This document shows, in pieces, positions 52,371 to 61,579 of a DNA stretch of 64,000 nt (the first letter of the stretch is position 1; each line of letters opens with the position of its first letter). Under the pieces are notes generated by a model. The model searched no databases. It was not told where the DNA came from and worked only from the letters and a program-made list of their open reading frames with translations. Location of the stretch: the NCBI GenBank assembly GCA_038748065.1, contig JBCDJG010000016.1, positions 27,816 through 91,815 of the forward strand, written 5' to 3'. Both the position numbers and the translations under genes were made by a program. This stretch comes from JBCDJG01 sp038748065 (GTDB lineage Bacteria; Pseudomonadota; Gammaproteobacteria; Pseudomonadales; Halieaceae).

Positions 52371-53513
52371 TTAGCGCCAGGCGGGAACGGTCTTTGCCGG
52401 CGTCTCCAATGGCACAGCGGATTCCGCCGCGCCCTCAACGCGGTTGCGGCCACTTGACTTGGCCAGGTAGAGAGCGCCGTCAGCCAGTTTCAGCCAATCG
52501 TCGAGGTCTTTGGCAACGCGCACGTCAGATACGCCGATGCTGATGGTCATTTCACCCTCGGGCAAAATAATCTGCGCCTGCACCGTGGCGCGCAGTTCGT
52601 CCGCAACCTGCATCGCCAGAGCACCGGCAGTTTCATTCAGCAACACCACAAACTCTTCACCGCCGAAGCGACATATCGTGTCGACTTTGCGCAGGCGATT
52701 TTCGAGGATTTGCACCAGCGAACACAGGGCTTTGTCGCCCACCGCGTGGCCAAAACGATCATTAATACGCTTAAAAAAGTCGATATCAATCAGCAGTAAA
52801 GAGGCCGGCCGCTGATGACGTATCCAGTTTTCCAGCGCGCGATCAGCCTGCTGTTCAAAGTAGCGCCTGTTGTAAGCGCCGGTCAGTGGGTCGGTAACGG
52901 CTATTTCGCGCAGCCTGCGGGATTGCAGGCTGACTGCGTAAACCAGCCACGAGCTGACCAACCAGGTCAGCGCCAGACTGAGGCACAGGATCAGGGCTAT
53001 GATCGACGGATACAGCGTAAAGGCGATGGGAAAGGCGATCAGCGCGCAGCTCGCAGCAATCCAGATAGATAGACGACTATCCAGCAGGACGGGCAGGGCA
53101 ACCAGCAGCGGGTAAAGCCAGTAAACGCTGTAGCTGGCACCATAAACCACCGATAAAAACACAACGCCGATCGTCAGTATCAAAATCGCGCCCAGCGGAA
53201 CGGCCGCCCGGCGCCCCTGACTCAGCAGCCAGAAATTCAGCAACAACAGCGATAGCAACCCCAGCCCAGCATAGCCGCTGACCTCGTCCCCCGTACGAAA
53301 GCTATAAAAATTGACCGGGGCCAGCACGAGAATGACCAGCAGCATGATGTAGCGGTACGCGTCGCGCCGGCGGCGCGCGGTGAGCTCGTCGTCGTCTGCG
53401 CTGCCCAATACACGGCGTTCGCGCAACAGTTCGCCGGAGGAGAATGTCTCGGAAAAGTTATGTCTCAGGCTGGACCAGAGACTCTCTCGGGATGATTCAT
53501 GATCGTTATGCAT
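52371..53513 (-). CDS. Membrane-bound diguanylate cyclase (GGDEF)
   Basis: 380 residues. About six TM helices lie between residues 50 and 200. A GGDEF domain follows from about 210 with the active-site G-G-E-E-F and D-I-D-F-F-K for metal. An RxxD inhibitory site (R-K-V-D) sits five residues before it, so product inhibition by c-di-GMP is likely. No EAL domain is present. The signal sensed by the membrane part is unknown. Confidence 0.92.
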   Translation of the reverse strand: MHNDHESSRESLWSSLRHNFSETFSSGELLRERRVLGSADDDELTARRRRDAYRYIMLLVILVLAPVNFYSFRTGDEVSGYAGLGLLSLLLLNFWLLSQGRRAAVPLGAILILTIGVVFLSVVYGASYSVYWLYPLLVALPVLLDSRLSIWIAASCALIAFPIAFTLYPSIIALILCLSLALTWLVSSWLVYAVSLQSRRLREIAVTDPLTGAYNRRYFEQQADRALENWIRHQRPASLLLIDIDFFKRINDRFGHAVGDKALCSLVQILENRLRKVDTICRFGGEEFVVLLNETAGALAMQVADELRATVQAQIILPEGEMTISIGVSDVRVAKDLDDWLKLADGALYLAKSSGRNRVEGAAESAVPLETPAKTVPAWR

Positions 53514-53597
53514 ACCTGCGGGCTCGACGCATCCCGGCCTCTTACGGGCCTCGGTTTAGCGGTCATTGTAAACAGAAAGCCATTGAAGTCCTATGGA

Positions 53598-54284
53598 CTA
53601 TTGTCGCACCGCCGTACCCTGCAGCCCCATGATCCATGCCAGCTGGCGAGCCAGCAAGGTGCGCCGCTGATTCTCATCGCGACCTGCCAGGCCTGAACTG
53701 GCCTCATATTCAAGCCGCATCAGTGCACCGAGCAAGAGCTCCGCATCCACCTCAGGGTCATGGGTGTTGAAGTAGGAACACAGACGGGTAATCGGTTCCC
53801 GCAGGCTGCGCAGGTGGGCATTGGCCACTGGCCTCATGGCTTTATTGCGCCTCGCATACAGCAGAAAGGACTGCTCGACGGCCAGGCCGCCCTTGCGCTT
53901 ACGCAACTGCGCGCTGACGTAGTCGGAGGCGGCGTCTGCCAGGGTGACATGAACCTCCTCGCGTATGCTGTCTGATGCGAGCTCGGCCTCTGAGAATTGG
54001 TCCAGATAGTCGAAAAGACGCGTCCACGTCTGCTCAAGCTCCGGTCGACCCCGCTGTGCAAACTTCTCAAAGGCCTCGGTGAGCAGCTGCATCAGGTCCT
54101 TAAAGTAGTAGGTCGTTAAGGAGTGCTGTACGCCGGCACGCGCCGCTACCGCACGATGGGTAACCGCGGCAATGCCCTCCGCCGCAATCAGCTCCAGGGT
54201 CGCGTCGAGTATGCGCTCACGCGTCTGCTGGCCACGCTGCTGTCGCTTCGTCTGTTGCCCAGATGCGCTGTCTTGTTTCGCCAA
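53598..54284 (-). CDS. TetR-family transcriptional regulator
   Basis: 228 residues with an N-terminal TetR HTH (R-E-R-I-L-D-A-T-L-E-L-I-A-A-E-G, then V-T-H-R-A-V-A-A-R-A-G-V). The TTG at 54284 has GGAGG eight bases upstream and is the best start; an ATG 14 codons earlier lies inside the operator region. It is divergent from an MFS transporter with a perfect palindrome in between, the classic arrangement of a local repressor of an exporter or importer. The effector is unknown. Confidence 0.88.
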   Translation of the reverse strand: MAKQDSASGQQTKRQQRGQQTRERILDATLELIAAEGIAAVTHRAVAARAGVQHSLTTYYFKDLMQLLTEAFEKFAQRGRPELEQTWTRLFDYLDQFSEAELASDSIREEVHVTLADAASDYVSAQLRKRKGGLAVEQSFLLYARRNKAMRPVANAHLRSLREPITRLCSYFNTHDPEVDAELLLGALMRLEYEASSGLAGRDENQRRTLLARQLAWIMGLQGTAVRQ

Positions 54285-54305
54285 TGACCAAACCTCCGAT
54301 GCGCC

Positions 54306-54334
54306 ATTATGCAAATAATTGTACATTTGTACAA
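54306..54334 (-). promoter_or_regulatory. Promoter of the TetR gene
   Basis: Read on the minus strand, TTGTAC (54334-54329) and CATAAT (54311-54306) are separated by 17 bp. The -10 matches consensus in five of six positions; the -35 is weak. The palindromic operator covers the -35 and part of the spacer, which predicts autorepression. Confidence 0.45.
54319..54334. promoter_or_regulatory. Palindromic operator between TetR and MFS genes
   Basis: Two perfect 7-bp arms, TTGTACA and TGTACAA, flank a two-base centre. The dyad is 23 bp before the MFS start and 35 bp before the TetR start. This is the usual size and place of a TetR dimer site. Confidence 0.65.
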
Positions 54335-54356
54335 AAATCTTTCAGAATCGCGCCCC

Positions 54357-55619
54357 ATGACTCAAGACTCCACCAACGCCGCCGTGGGCAGCTACCGCTG
54401 GCGCATTCCCGCCGTGCTAGGCGTCACCGTGCTGGTGGCCTATCTTGATCGCAGCAACATCACGCTCGCACTGCCACTCATTGCTCAGGAATTCGGCTGG
54501 AACGATTCCGAGCTGCAGACCTGGGGCAGCCTGCTTTTCTCGATGTTTTACGCAGGCTATGGCCTTTCTGGCCTGCTCCTGTCGCCCTTTGCAAGTCGCC
54601 TGGGTCCTCGTAAAGGCATCGCGATTATTCTCTTACTGGCCTCGCTATTCACCGCAATGGGCGCTTTTTTCAGTCAGTTTTTACTGCTTTTCGCGGCCTC
54701 TCGCGTCCTGCTAGGGATTGCGGAGGGTCCGCACTTTCCACTTTCTGGCATGGCCATCAAACACTGGTTTCCTGCCGGCGAGCGGGCCAGGGCCAACAGC
54801 GTTCTTTTCGCGGGCATTTATCTGGCCATTATTTCCGGGCCGCTGCTGCTGGTCCCCTTGATGCATACCTTCGGCTGGCGCGCCGCGTTTCTCCTGCTGG
54901 CCGCCTTCGGTCTCTTAGTCAGCGTCCCCATGGTGCTGCGGCTGGTGCACGATCGGCCCGGGCTCGCCCCTGGTATCAGCGCGCGAGAGAGTCAGTGGCT
55001 GGAATCTACTCTCACAGAAGCGACGACAAGCGGTGCGAGTCTCTATCCACTCTACCTGCTGCGACAGCGGGATTTCACCTTGTTGCTCCTGGCGAGCATC
55101 CTTAACAACATCGTCACCATAGGATTAACCAGCTGGCTCCCAACTCTGTTTACCGTCGGCCGCGGGGTGGAGTACGAAAGCCTGGCCTGGGTTGCAGCAT
55201 TGCCCTATGTCTCAGGACTCATTGGTCTCGCGTTCTGGTCGCAACTGGGCGATCGGCTTAACGCTCGGGGCATGGTGGCCGCGGCGGGCTATCTGCTTTT
55301 GGCTGTGAGCCTCTACACCGCCCTCGCAACGGAGAGTTTTGCATTATCTCTATCTGCCATGGCCTTAGCGGTGTTCTGCGCCTCGGCCTTTTCTTGCGCT
55401 GAGTACGCCTTTGCGCAGCACATCGTGCCCGCCGGCGATATCGCGGCAGGCATAGGCCTGTTCAATGGCCTATCCATCATCACGGGGGGCCTGTTGGGGC
55501 CGCTCGCCGCCAGCAGCTTGCTCGAACCCGGCGGGGGATGGAGCCTGTGGTTGCTAATCGCCCTGAGCGGCCTGTGCGCGCTAACTATGGCGATTTTAGG
55601 CGGGCTCAGGCGCTACTGA
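54357..55619 (+). CDS. MFS transporter, anion:cation symporter-like
   Basis: 420 residues with 12 predicted TM segments. The first TM is followed by Y-L-D-R-S-N-I, typical of the ACS family (organic-anion importers), and the loop 2-3 motif R-L-G-P-R-K-G. No ribosome site precedes ATG 54357, and an in-frame ATG 16 codons earlier falls within the operator. It is probably controlled by the divergent TetR gene. The substrate is likely an organic acid by family only. Confidence 0.87.
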   Translation: MTQDSTNAAVGSYRWRIPAVLGVTVLVAYLDRSNITLALPLIAQEFGWNDSELQTWGSLLFSMFYAGYGLSGLLLSPFASRLGPRKGIAIILLLASLFTAMGAFFSQFLLLFAASRVLLGIAEGPHFPLSGMAIKHWFPAGERARANSVLFAGIYLAIISGPLLLVPLMHTFGWRAAFLLLAAFGLLVSVPMVLRLVHDRPGLAPGISARESQWLESTLTEATTSGASLYPLYLLRQRDFTLLLLASILNNIVTIGLTSWLPTLFTVGRGVEYESLAWVAALPYVSGLIGLAFWSQLGDRLNARGMVAAAGYLLLAVSLYTALATESFALSLSAMALAVFCASAFSCAEYAFAQHIVPAGDIAAGIGLFNGLSIITGGLLGPLAASSLLEPGGGWSLWLLIALSGLCALTMAILGGLRRY

Positions 55620-56286
55620 CCTGTAGACGCCACGGCAACCGCCGCCAGACTAGCCACGCCAGCAAAAAGTTCGATTGCAGCATCAGTGTCAGAACCCACT
55701 CGAAGGCATCCTCGACCGTGTCGTACCAGTCTTCGTTCCAGGCCTCAAAAACTACCGTGAGCACACCAAAGCTCAGCAGGCTGATGCACAGCAGCCACAT
55801 GATACGCAAGTAAGGTTCAACGACCGTCAGCCCAAGCGGGCGCATTTGTGACAGCCACAGCAGCTGGGCAATAAAGGTGAAAGAGAAAAACAAGACAACA
55901 CCGATGCGCCGCTGTCGCTCCCAGGCATCACCGCGCTCGCCCAGCACCGTGACATACAAGATCAGCCCGATACACGCCATGATGCCGAGAACCAGCATCC
56001 AGCGGTTCGCGCTGCCCACTGGCATGTCCGCCGCTTCGCGTTGCTGTCGAAGCCACGCAGCGCTGCACCACCAAAAGCCCATCATGATCACTGCCGATGG
56101 CAGCATGGTGGCCCGGAAAACATAGCTGGCCGGCGGTTTGCGCCCGGTGGCACTGATCGACGTGCAGCTATCAATATAGGGGTTACACCAGTCGACATAG
56201 CCAATGGAAGCCGACAGCACATAGGTCACGTGGACCGTGACAAAGGGAATAACGGCCGACAAAAAGGCCAGGACGCGCGGGTTCAT
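55606..56286 (-). CDS. Frag1/DRAM/Sfk1-like membrane protein
   Basis: 226 residues with about six TM helices. The first extracytoplasmic loop carries Y-I-D-S-C-T-S-I-S-A-T-G-R followed by P-P-A-S and a second helix, the layout of Frag1/DRAM/Sfk1-like proteins. The ATG at 56286 starts the first TM; a longer frame overlaps leuA. Its stop lies 14 bp inside the convergent MFS gene. The function of bacterial members is not known. Confidence 0.65.
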   Translation of the reverse strand: MNPRVLAFLSAVIPFVTVHVTYVLSASIGYVDWCNPYIDSCTSISATGRKPPASYVFRATMLPSAVIMMGFWWCSAAWLRQQREAADMPVGSANRWMLVLGIMACIGLILYVTVLGERGDAWERQRRIGVVLFFSFTFIAQLLWLSQMRPLGLTVVEPYLRIMWLLCISLLSFGVLTVVFEAWNEDWYDTVEDAFEWVLTLMLQSNFLLAWLVWRRLPWRLQVSSA

Positions 56287-56332
56287 CTCGCCTATTGTAA
56301 GCGAAGCGCGCGTCAAACCTGAGCAGGAATGG

Positions 56333-58006
56333 TCAAGCCGCGGCGTCGGCGTCCTGCTCTGCTGCCTTGTTGATTGCGCCCAGTATGCCATCCAGCGAGG
56401 CCTGAATTATGTCGTGGCTACGCCCTACGCCACAAAAACGCTCGCTGCCTATGTTCAACTGGATATAACAGATAGCCTCGGCATCCGCACTTTGACTCAG
56501 CGCGTGTTCACTGTATTCAACCAGCACAATCTGCTGGCCGGTAAAGCGCTGAATCGCATCAACGAAGGAGGCGACAACACCATTGCCACTGCCACTCAAA
56601 GCGTGGGTACTCGTACCCTGCTGCAGCTCTGCCTGCAGGCGGTCGGTGCCGCCCTCCCGGCTGACCTGGTAGTTACCGAGGCGGTAGCGCCCCTCACCTC
56701 CGAGGTAGGTACGCTGGAACAGGTCAAAAATAGCCGCAGACTCTACCTCGCTCTCCTGCTCTTCAGCATAGGCTTGTACTGCACCGCTGAAGTCAATCTG
56801 CAACCAGCGCGGTAGTTCCAGCCCATAGTCACGCTCGAGCACATAAGCTATGCCACCCTTGCCAGACTGGCTGTTGATGCGAATGACCTCTTGGTAGGAA
56901 CGGCCAATATCCGCGGGATCGATGGGCAGATAGGCCACCTGCCACGGCTTGCTGTCCTCCTGCTGCGCCAGGCACTTCTTGATAGCGTCCTGGTGGGAGC
57001 CAGAAAACGCCGTAAATACCAGTTCCCCTGCCCAGGGGTGACGCGGATGCACCGGTAGCTGGGTGCACTCCTTGACGGTCTGGATGATCTCGTCCATGTG
57101 CGCGAAGTTGAGCTCGGGATCCACACCCTGGCTATACAGGTTCATCCCCATGGTTACGATATCCATATTACCGGTTCGCTCACCATTGCCCATCAGTGTG
57201 CCTTCAACACGATCGGCCCCGGCCATGACGCCAAGCTCAGCGGCGGCTACAGCGCAGCCACGGTCATTGTGCGTATGCAGGGAAATCAGCAGGCTGTCGC
57301 GATTCTGTACGTTATCGCAGAACCACTCGATCTGGTCGGCATAGACGTTCGGCGTACTCATCTCCACCGTCGCCGGCAGGTTGATGATGACCGGCCGTTC
57401 AGGCGTCGGCTGCCACACGGCATTAACCGCATCGCAGACCTCAACAGCGAAATCGAGTTCGGTGCCAGTGAAGCTCTCTGGCGAATACTCGAAGACCCAC
57501 TCGGTATCCGGATACTGCTCGGCACGCTCCTTAACCAGCTGCGCACCCTTCACCGCAATGTCAATGATGCCCTGGCGGTCGAGGCCAAACACCTGCTCAC
57601 GCTGCACGGTGGAGGTGGAGTTATAAACATGAACCACGGCCCGGCGTACGCCCTTTAAGGCTTCGAAGGTCTTATTGATCAGGTCCGGGCGTGCCTGGGT
57701 CAGCACCTGGATGGTCACGTCATCAGGAATACGGCCCTGCTCAATGAGCTCACGGCAGAAGGCAAAGTCGTGGCTAGATGCCGAAGGAAACCCCACTTCA
57801 ATCTCTTTGAAGCCGATCTTCACCAACTGGTCCCAGAGCTGCGACTTCTGGTTGGCGGTCATCGGCTCAATCAGGGCCTGATTGCCATCGCGCAGATCCA
57901 CGCTGCACCACAGAGGCGCCTTGTCCAGCACCTTATCAGGCCAGCGGCGGTCTGTTTTGTTCACCTTGGGAAAGGCTGGGTACTTGCTGTGATTAAACGT
58001 GCTCAT
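56333..58006 (-). CDS. leuA: 2-isopropylmalate synthase
   Basis: 557 residues of the long LeuA type. The catalytic barrel has S-V-D-L-R-D-G-N-Q and the metal motif L-H-T-H-N-D-R-G. The C-terminal LeuA dimerisation/regulatory domain binds leucine. It condenses acetyl-CoA with 2-ketoisovalerate, the first step of leucine synthesis. The ATG at 58006 has AGGTGA five bases upstream. An Lrp/AsnC-type regulator is divergent from it across about 280 bp. Confidence 0.96.
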   Translation of the reverse strand: MSTFNHSKYPAFPKVNKTDRRWPDKVLDKAPLWCSVDLRDGNQALIEPMTANQKSQLWDQLVKIGFKEIEVGFPSASSHDFAFCRELIEQGRIPDDVTIQVLTQARPDLINKTFEALKGVRRAVVHVYNSTSTVQREQVFGLDRQGIIDIAVKGAQLVKERAEQYPDTEWVFEYSPESFTGTELDFAVEVCDAVNAVWQPTPERPVIINLPATVEMSTPNVYADQIEWFCDNVQNRDSLLISLHTHNDRGCAVAAAELGVMAGADRVEGTLMGNGERTGNMDIVTMGMNLYSQGVDPELNFAHMDEIIQTVKECTQLPVHPRHPWAGELVFTAFSGSHQDAIKKCLAQQEDSKPWQVAYLPIDPADIGRSYQEVIRINSQSGKGGIAYVLERDYGLELPRWLQIDFSGAVQAYAEEQESEVESAAIFDLFQRTYLGGEGRYRLGNYQVSREGGTDRLQAELQQGTSTHALSGSGNGVVASFVDAIQRFTGQQIVLVEYSEHALSQSADAEAICYIQLNIGSERFCGVGRSHDIIQASLDGILGAINKAAEQDADAAA

Positions 58007-58149
58007 ATCGATCACCTGATCGGCGTTGGGTTATTCGTTTGGTTGGCTGTCACCCGCCGGGGATGCCCTTGTGAGGCCGGGCCCGAGCACGCTGGGAACG
58101 GGTAAGCTCCTGGTGCCTGGCAGCGGGTGAGTTGATCAGCCAGATGCGC

Positions 58150-58155
58150 AGTATA
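58150..58155 (-). promoter_or_regulatory. Possible extended -10 of leuA
   Basis: The minus strand reads TGCTATACT, an extended -10 (TG, one base, TATACT). No good -35 lies at the usual distance, but extended -10 promoters can work without one. Initiation here would leave a leader of about 140 nt before leuA; I see no leucine-rich leader peptide in it. Confidence 0.35.
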
Positions 58156-58178
58156 GCAGCGCGGCATTAGGGAGTGCT

Positions 58179-58190
58179 TGCAAATTTGCA
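58179..58190. promoter_or_regulatory. Perfect 12-bp palindrome upstream of leuA
   Basis: TGCAAATTTGCA is a perfect dyad, just upstream of the candidate leuA -10 and within the regulator-leuA divergent region. It is a plausible binding site for the adjacent Lrp/AsnC-type protein, by position only. Confidence 0.35.
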
Positions 58191-58212
58191 TAAGATACGC
58201 ATAATCATCGCC

Positions 58213-58239
58213 ATTATTCACCAATATATAAAGAATAAT
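58213..58239. promoter_or_regulatory. A/T-rich inverted repeat upstream of the Lrp-type gene
   Basis: Arms ATTATTC (58213-58219) and GAATAAT (58233-58239) are perfect over 7 bp with a 13-bp A/T-rich spacer, about 45 bp before the regulator start. Lrp proteins favour such A/T-rich, loosely palindromic sites, so autoregulation is plausible. Confidence 0.35.
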
Positions 58240-58284
58240 TAGTGATTTTAATCTACTAAAAGCTCATTCAGGAGTCGGCAGCTG

Positions 58285-58767
58285 ATGAAGTTGGACCTGA
58301 TAGACAGACGTATTCTCGATGTTATGCAGCGCCAGGGGCGAATCTCCAATCTGGAGCTAGCTGACCTGGTGGGGCTATCACCTACGCCTTGCTCACGGCG
58401 CGTCAAACGCCTCGAGGAATCGGGCTTGATCAGAGGTCATGTCACTCTACTCAACCAGGCGATGCTCGGGCTGAAACTGACGGCACACATTACGATCAGT
58501 ATGGACAGGCACACGCCCGACCGCTTTGATAAGTTTGAGCAGGAGGTTGCAGGATACCCGGAGGTGATCGAGTGCAGTGTCGTCACCGGCGATGCCGCAG
58601 ACTATCGCTTAAAGGTCGTCGTCCCCGACATGGAACACTATGAAAAATTTCTGCTGGGACGGCTCACCCGCATCGAAGGCGTTTCGGGCGTGCAGTCCAG
58701 CTTTGTTCTGCGCCCCGTAGTACAGCGAACCGAGCTGCCACTCACTTACGGTGCTGACGGCCCGTAG
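58285..58767 (+). CDS. Lrp/AsnC-family transcriptional regulator
   Basis: 160 residues: an N-terminal winged HTH (D-R-R-I-L-D-V-M-Q, then L-A-D-L-V-G-L-S-P-T-P-C-S-R-R-V-K-R-L) and a C-terminal RAM effector domain (V-I-E-C-S-V-V-T-G-D-A-A-D-Y-R-L). It is divergent from leuA, so it may respond to leucine or a related amino acid. Palindromic A/T-rich sites lie in the shared upstream region. Confidence 0.92.
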   Translation: MKLDLIDRRILDVMQRQGRISNLELADLVGLSPTPCSRRVKRLEESGLIRGHVTLLNQAMLGLKLTAHITISMDRHTPDRFDKFEQEVAGYPEVIECSVVTGDAADYRLKVVVPDMEHYEKFLLGRLTRIEGVSGVQSSFVLRPVVQRTELPLTYGADGP

Positions 58768-58783
58768 AAAACGCGCCAGCTTG

Positions 58784-60622
58784 TCAGGGGTTAAGCGCGA
58801 GTGACCAGGGTGGAAATTCGGCGCAGTTCATCTGCTGATACTCTGCCGTATCGAAATGGTCTTCTACGCCGCCGTTGGCCAGAAACAAGTTGACGTACAT
58901 CTCACAGCGGCGACGGGGCTCGGTCAGCCTTGGGTCGCCCTTCATTCGGGCTTTCAAATCCGCCACCCGCAGGGTACTGGACTCATGCCTCGGCCCGCCA
59001 CCTTCGGGACCATCCAGCACCATGACGCCTGGCGCATTGGCCCAGTCTGGCCACGGAGGTAGATCGCCCGCACTGCCTGTGTCCGGTGCGCCACTATGTG
59101 CAAACGCACCCCAGTACCCACGCATCGTGGCTGTAAGCGCTGCTACGTCCGTCGCGTTATCGTCGTGAAACATGCCAGGTAATATTGCACCGATCAGCGG
59201 ATGAAAAATAAAATCCAACTCTATGGAGTGCGCTGCACCCAGCAACAGCGGCAGGTCTATCAGCCAGTTGGAGCGCATATTGTCCCAGTCGAAACGGTAG
59301 GTGTAGACAGGCGGCGCATCGGGCGCACTCGTAATAGCCGCAGCAACCTCATCTACCGCAAAGACCCGCCAACGGTCGGAGAACCAGCGCGCGCGCCAAT
59401 TGTAAGTGTCTGCATCGCGCACTCGCGGCAGAAAACCGAGCCAAAACCGTACCATGTCCCTGTCCAGGAACTGGAACAGCTTAAACTCATCGCGCGTAGT
59501 ACCGGTCATGAGGGGTACCGCATTCCAGCGTTCTGTATTCGCAAAAACCGTGAGGAGAGAGTCCTCCGGCAACACCGTGCCGTCGCGGAACATCTGCGGT
59601 AGACGATACATACCGCCTTCCACGTAGAGCGGCGCCAGCAGTTCTTCCGGGGCGAGCCCGCGCAGATAGGCCATCAGGTCAGGCGCCGACATGCTGGCCA
59701 ACTGTGCCTTTACACCTTCGCGGTCTGTGCCGCTGCTTGCCTGTAACCACTTGACCAGCAACTCGCTGGAACTGTTGCTATGACCAGGTCGGGGGTCATC
59801 ATGAAAGCCCTCGGCCCGCGACAGGCTGGACGTCCCCGCCAGTCCGCTCTGCGCAATAGCGCGGTGAAAAAGTCCTCGCGCCTGGGGCGCGACCAGCAGG
59901 GCAAATACGTCTCGGCCACCGGCGGACTCCCCAAAAATCGTCACCTGCTGGGGGTCGCCCCCGAACGCTCTGATATTGTCACGCACCCACGTGAGCGCAG
60001 CGACCATATCGAGCACACCAAAGTTGCCAGAGGCATCGAGCGCATTAGCAGCCTGTGCGCGCAGCGCCGGATGGCTGAACCAGCCCAATACGCCCAGGCG
60101 ATAGTTGATGCTGACCACCACCACGCGCTCGCTGGCGGCCAGCTCACTGCCATCATAGGTAGCGCCAGTGCCGATCGTATTGCCACCACCGTGTATCCAG
60201 AACATGACCGGCAAGGGGCCTTCTCCTTCTTGCGGCACCGGCGCATAAACGCTGAGGGTCAGACAGTCCTCACTGCCAGAGATTGCGCCGTCCTCAGCCG
60301 ACAGACCGTCCGTTAAGGCCGTGCTGAACTGGGCGCAGCTCGGGCCGTGCACGAGGGCTTCACGCAAGTCTGTCCAGGGCGCGACTGCTTGGGGCGTGCG
60401 CCAGCGTAGCTCGCCGACTGGAGGAGCGGCATAGGGGAGACCCAGCCAGGCAAAGCCTCCTGTAGCGCTGCGACCACCAATAACGGGCCCGCTGCTTGTA
60501 TCAACCCGGGCAGCGCTCGTTGCAGGCAGGGGTGTTGGCGGCTCAGCGCCGCCAGGAAAGTATTGCCAGGCCAGCCCGCCAATGACCAGCACTATGCCCA
60601 ACGCCAGCAGCAACTTTCTCAA
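58784..60622 (-). CDS. Type B carboxylesterase
   Basis: 612 residues of the carboxylesterase/cholinesterase family. It has an N-terminal signal or anchor (R-K-L-L-L-A-L-G-I-V-L-V-I-G-G), then F-L-G-L-P-Y-A-x-P-P-type sequence, S-E-D-C-L-T-L-S-V-Y, the oxyanion block W-I-H-G-G-G and the nucleophile elbow F-G-E-S-A-G-G. The TTG at 60622 has AGGGAG six bases upstream, which decides it over the open frame to 60721. It is exported or membrane-anchored. The ester substrate is unknown. Confidence 0.88.
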   Translation of the reverse strand: MRKLLLALGIVLVIGGLAWQYFPGGAEPPTPLPATSAARVDTSSGPVIGGRSATGGFAWLGLPYAAPPVGELRWRTPQAVAPWTDLREALVHGPSCAQFSTALTDGLSAEDGAISGSEDCLTLSVYAPVPQEGEGPLPVMFWIHGGGNTIGTGATYDGSELAASERVVVVSINYRLGVLGWFSHPALRAQAANALDASGNFGVLDMVAALTWVRDNIRAFGGDPQQVTIFGESAGGRDVFALLVAPQARGLFHRAIAQSGLAGTSSLSRAEGFHDDPRPGHSNSSSELLVKWLQASSGTDREGVKAQLASMSAPDLMAYLRGLAPEELLAPLYVEGGMYRLPQMFRDGTVLPEDSLLTVFANTERWNAVPLMTGTTRDEFKLFQFLDRDMVRFWLGFLPRVRDADTYNWRARWFSDRWRVFAVDEVAAAITSAPDAPPVYTYRFDWDNMRSNWLIDLPLLLGAAHSIELDFIFHPLIGAILPGMFHDDNATDVAALTATMRGYWGAFAHSGAPDTGSAGDLPPWPDWANAPGVMVLDGPEGGGPRHESSTLRVADLKARMKGDPRLTEPRRRCEMYVNLFLANGGVEDHFDTAEYQQMNCAEFPPWSLALNP

Positions 60623-60738
60623 GGCGCACTCCCTGGTCAAAAAACGCAACTTTACTTGGCCGATTCGAGTCTTGCCGATGACTACCGCGGCCACCACTAT
60701 GCTGGCCCAACAGTAGAACAAACACCCGGGGAGCTCAA

Positions 60739-61518
60739 ATGTCTGACTTGCAAGGCCAGGTTGCCATCGTCACAGGTGGTGCCAGCGGTATGGGCCGCAT
60801 TATGGCATTGCGTCTCGCCGGCCGCGGTTCGAAGGTGGCCCTGTTCGACGTCAATGACGACGCCTTAGCGGAAACCGCCGCCCAACATGACAACCTGAGC
60901 GCTTATCGCTGCGACATTTCCAGTATTGACGACGTCAATGCCAAGGTCGCACAAGTCAGTGAGCAGCTAGGCCCGGTCGACCAGCTGGTGCACGCTGCGG
61001 CGCTGATGCCGGCGCGCAAGCTGGTCAATGAGACGCCGCAGGAAATGGAACACCTTTTCCAGATCAATTACTTCGGCACGGTTTACATGGTAAAGGCCGT
61101 TCTGCCTTCTATGCTTGAACGGGGCAGCGGCCGGATCATCGCCTTTGGCTCCGTTGCAGGCTACGCCCTGGTGCCAAACATGGGCGCTTATTGCGCAACA
61201 AAATCGGCGGTGAATACCTACATGGACGTGCTGGCGAACGAAATCAGGGGTACCGGGGTTCGTGCCCACGTCGTCTGTCCCCCGGCCGTAAATACGCCCC
61301 TGGTAGATCAGACCCTGGCGACGGACTCGCCTGGCAGCATTAAGGACTCCAAGGAGAAAGGCCGCCTGGCCGATCCTGAAAAAATCATAGATGCCATCGA
61401 TAAGGGCCTGGCCAAAGACAAGGACGTTATTTTCCCCGGGGAAGCCTGGTACCTCAGACTCTGGTATGCGCTGCTGCCCAAACTCTGGTGGCGTACGGTG
61501 CTCAGCTTCGAGAAATAA
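60739..61518 (+). CDS. SDR-family oxidoreductase
   Basis: 259 residues, classical SDR: cofactor loop T-G-G-A-S-G-M-G-R, N-A-type segment H-A-A-A-L, and catalytic S-V-A-G then Y-C-A-T-K. A hydrophobic C-terminal tail (Y-L-R-L-W-Y-A-L-L) may associate with membranes. GGGGAG lies five bases before the ATG. It is divergent from the carboxylesterase; a shared lipid or ester substrate is possible but unproven. Confidence 0.88.
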   Translation: MSDLQGQVAIVTGGASGMGRIMALRLAGRGSKVALFDVNDDALAETAAQHDNLSAYRCDISSIDDVNAKVAQVSEQLGPVDQLVHAAALMPARKLVNETPQEMEHLFQINYFGTVYMVKAVLPSMLERGSGRIIAFGSVAGYALVPNMGAYCATKSAVNTYMDVLANEIRGTGVRAHVVCPPAVNTPLVDQTLATDSPGSIKDSKEKGRLADPEKIIDAIDKGLAKDKDVIFPGEAWYLRLWYALLPKLWWRTVLSFEK

Positions 61519-61579
61519 GCGGCCATCGGTCCGCTACTGCGGGGCGCATAACACCATGGGGTGATAAGATGCACGCCCC

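Noticed and set aside
52365..52400. Terminator between argA and the diguanylate cyclase gene
   Set aside because: The gap is six bases and no G/C hairpin with a T-run is present on either strand.
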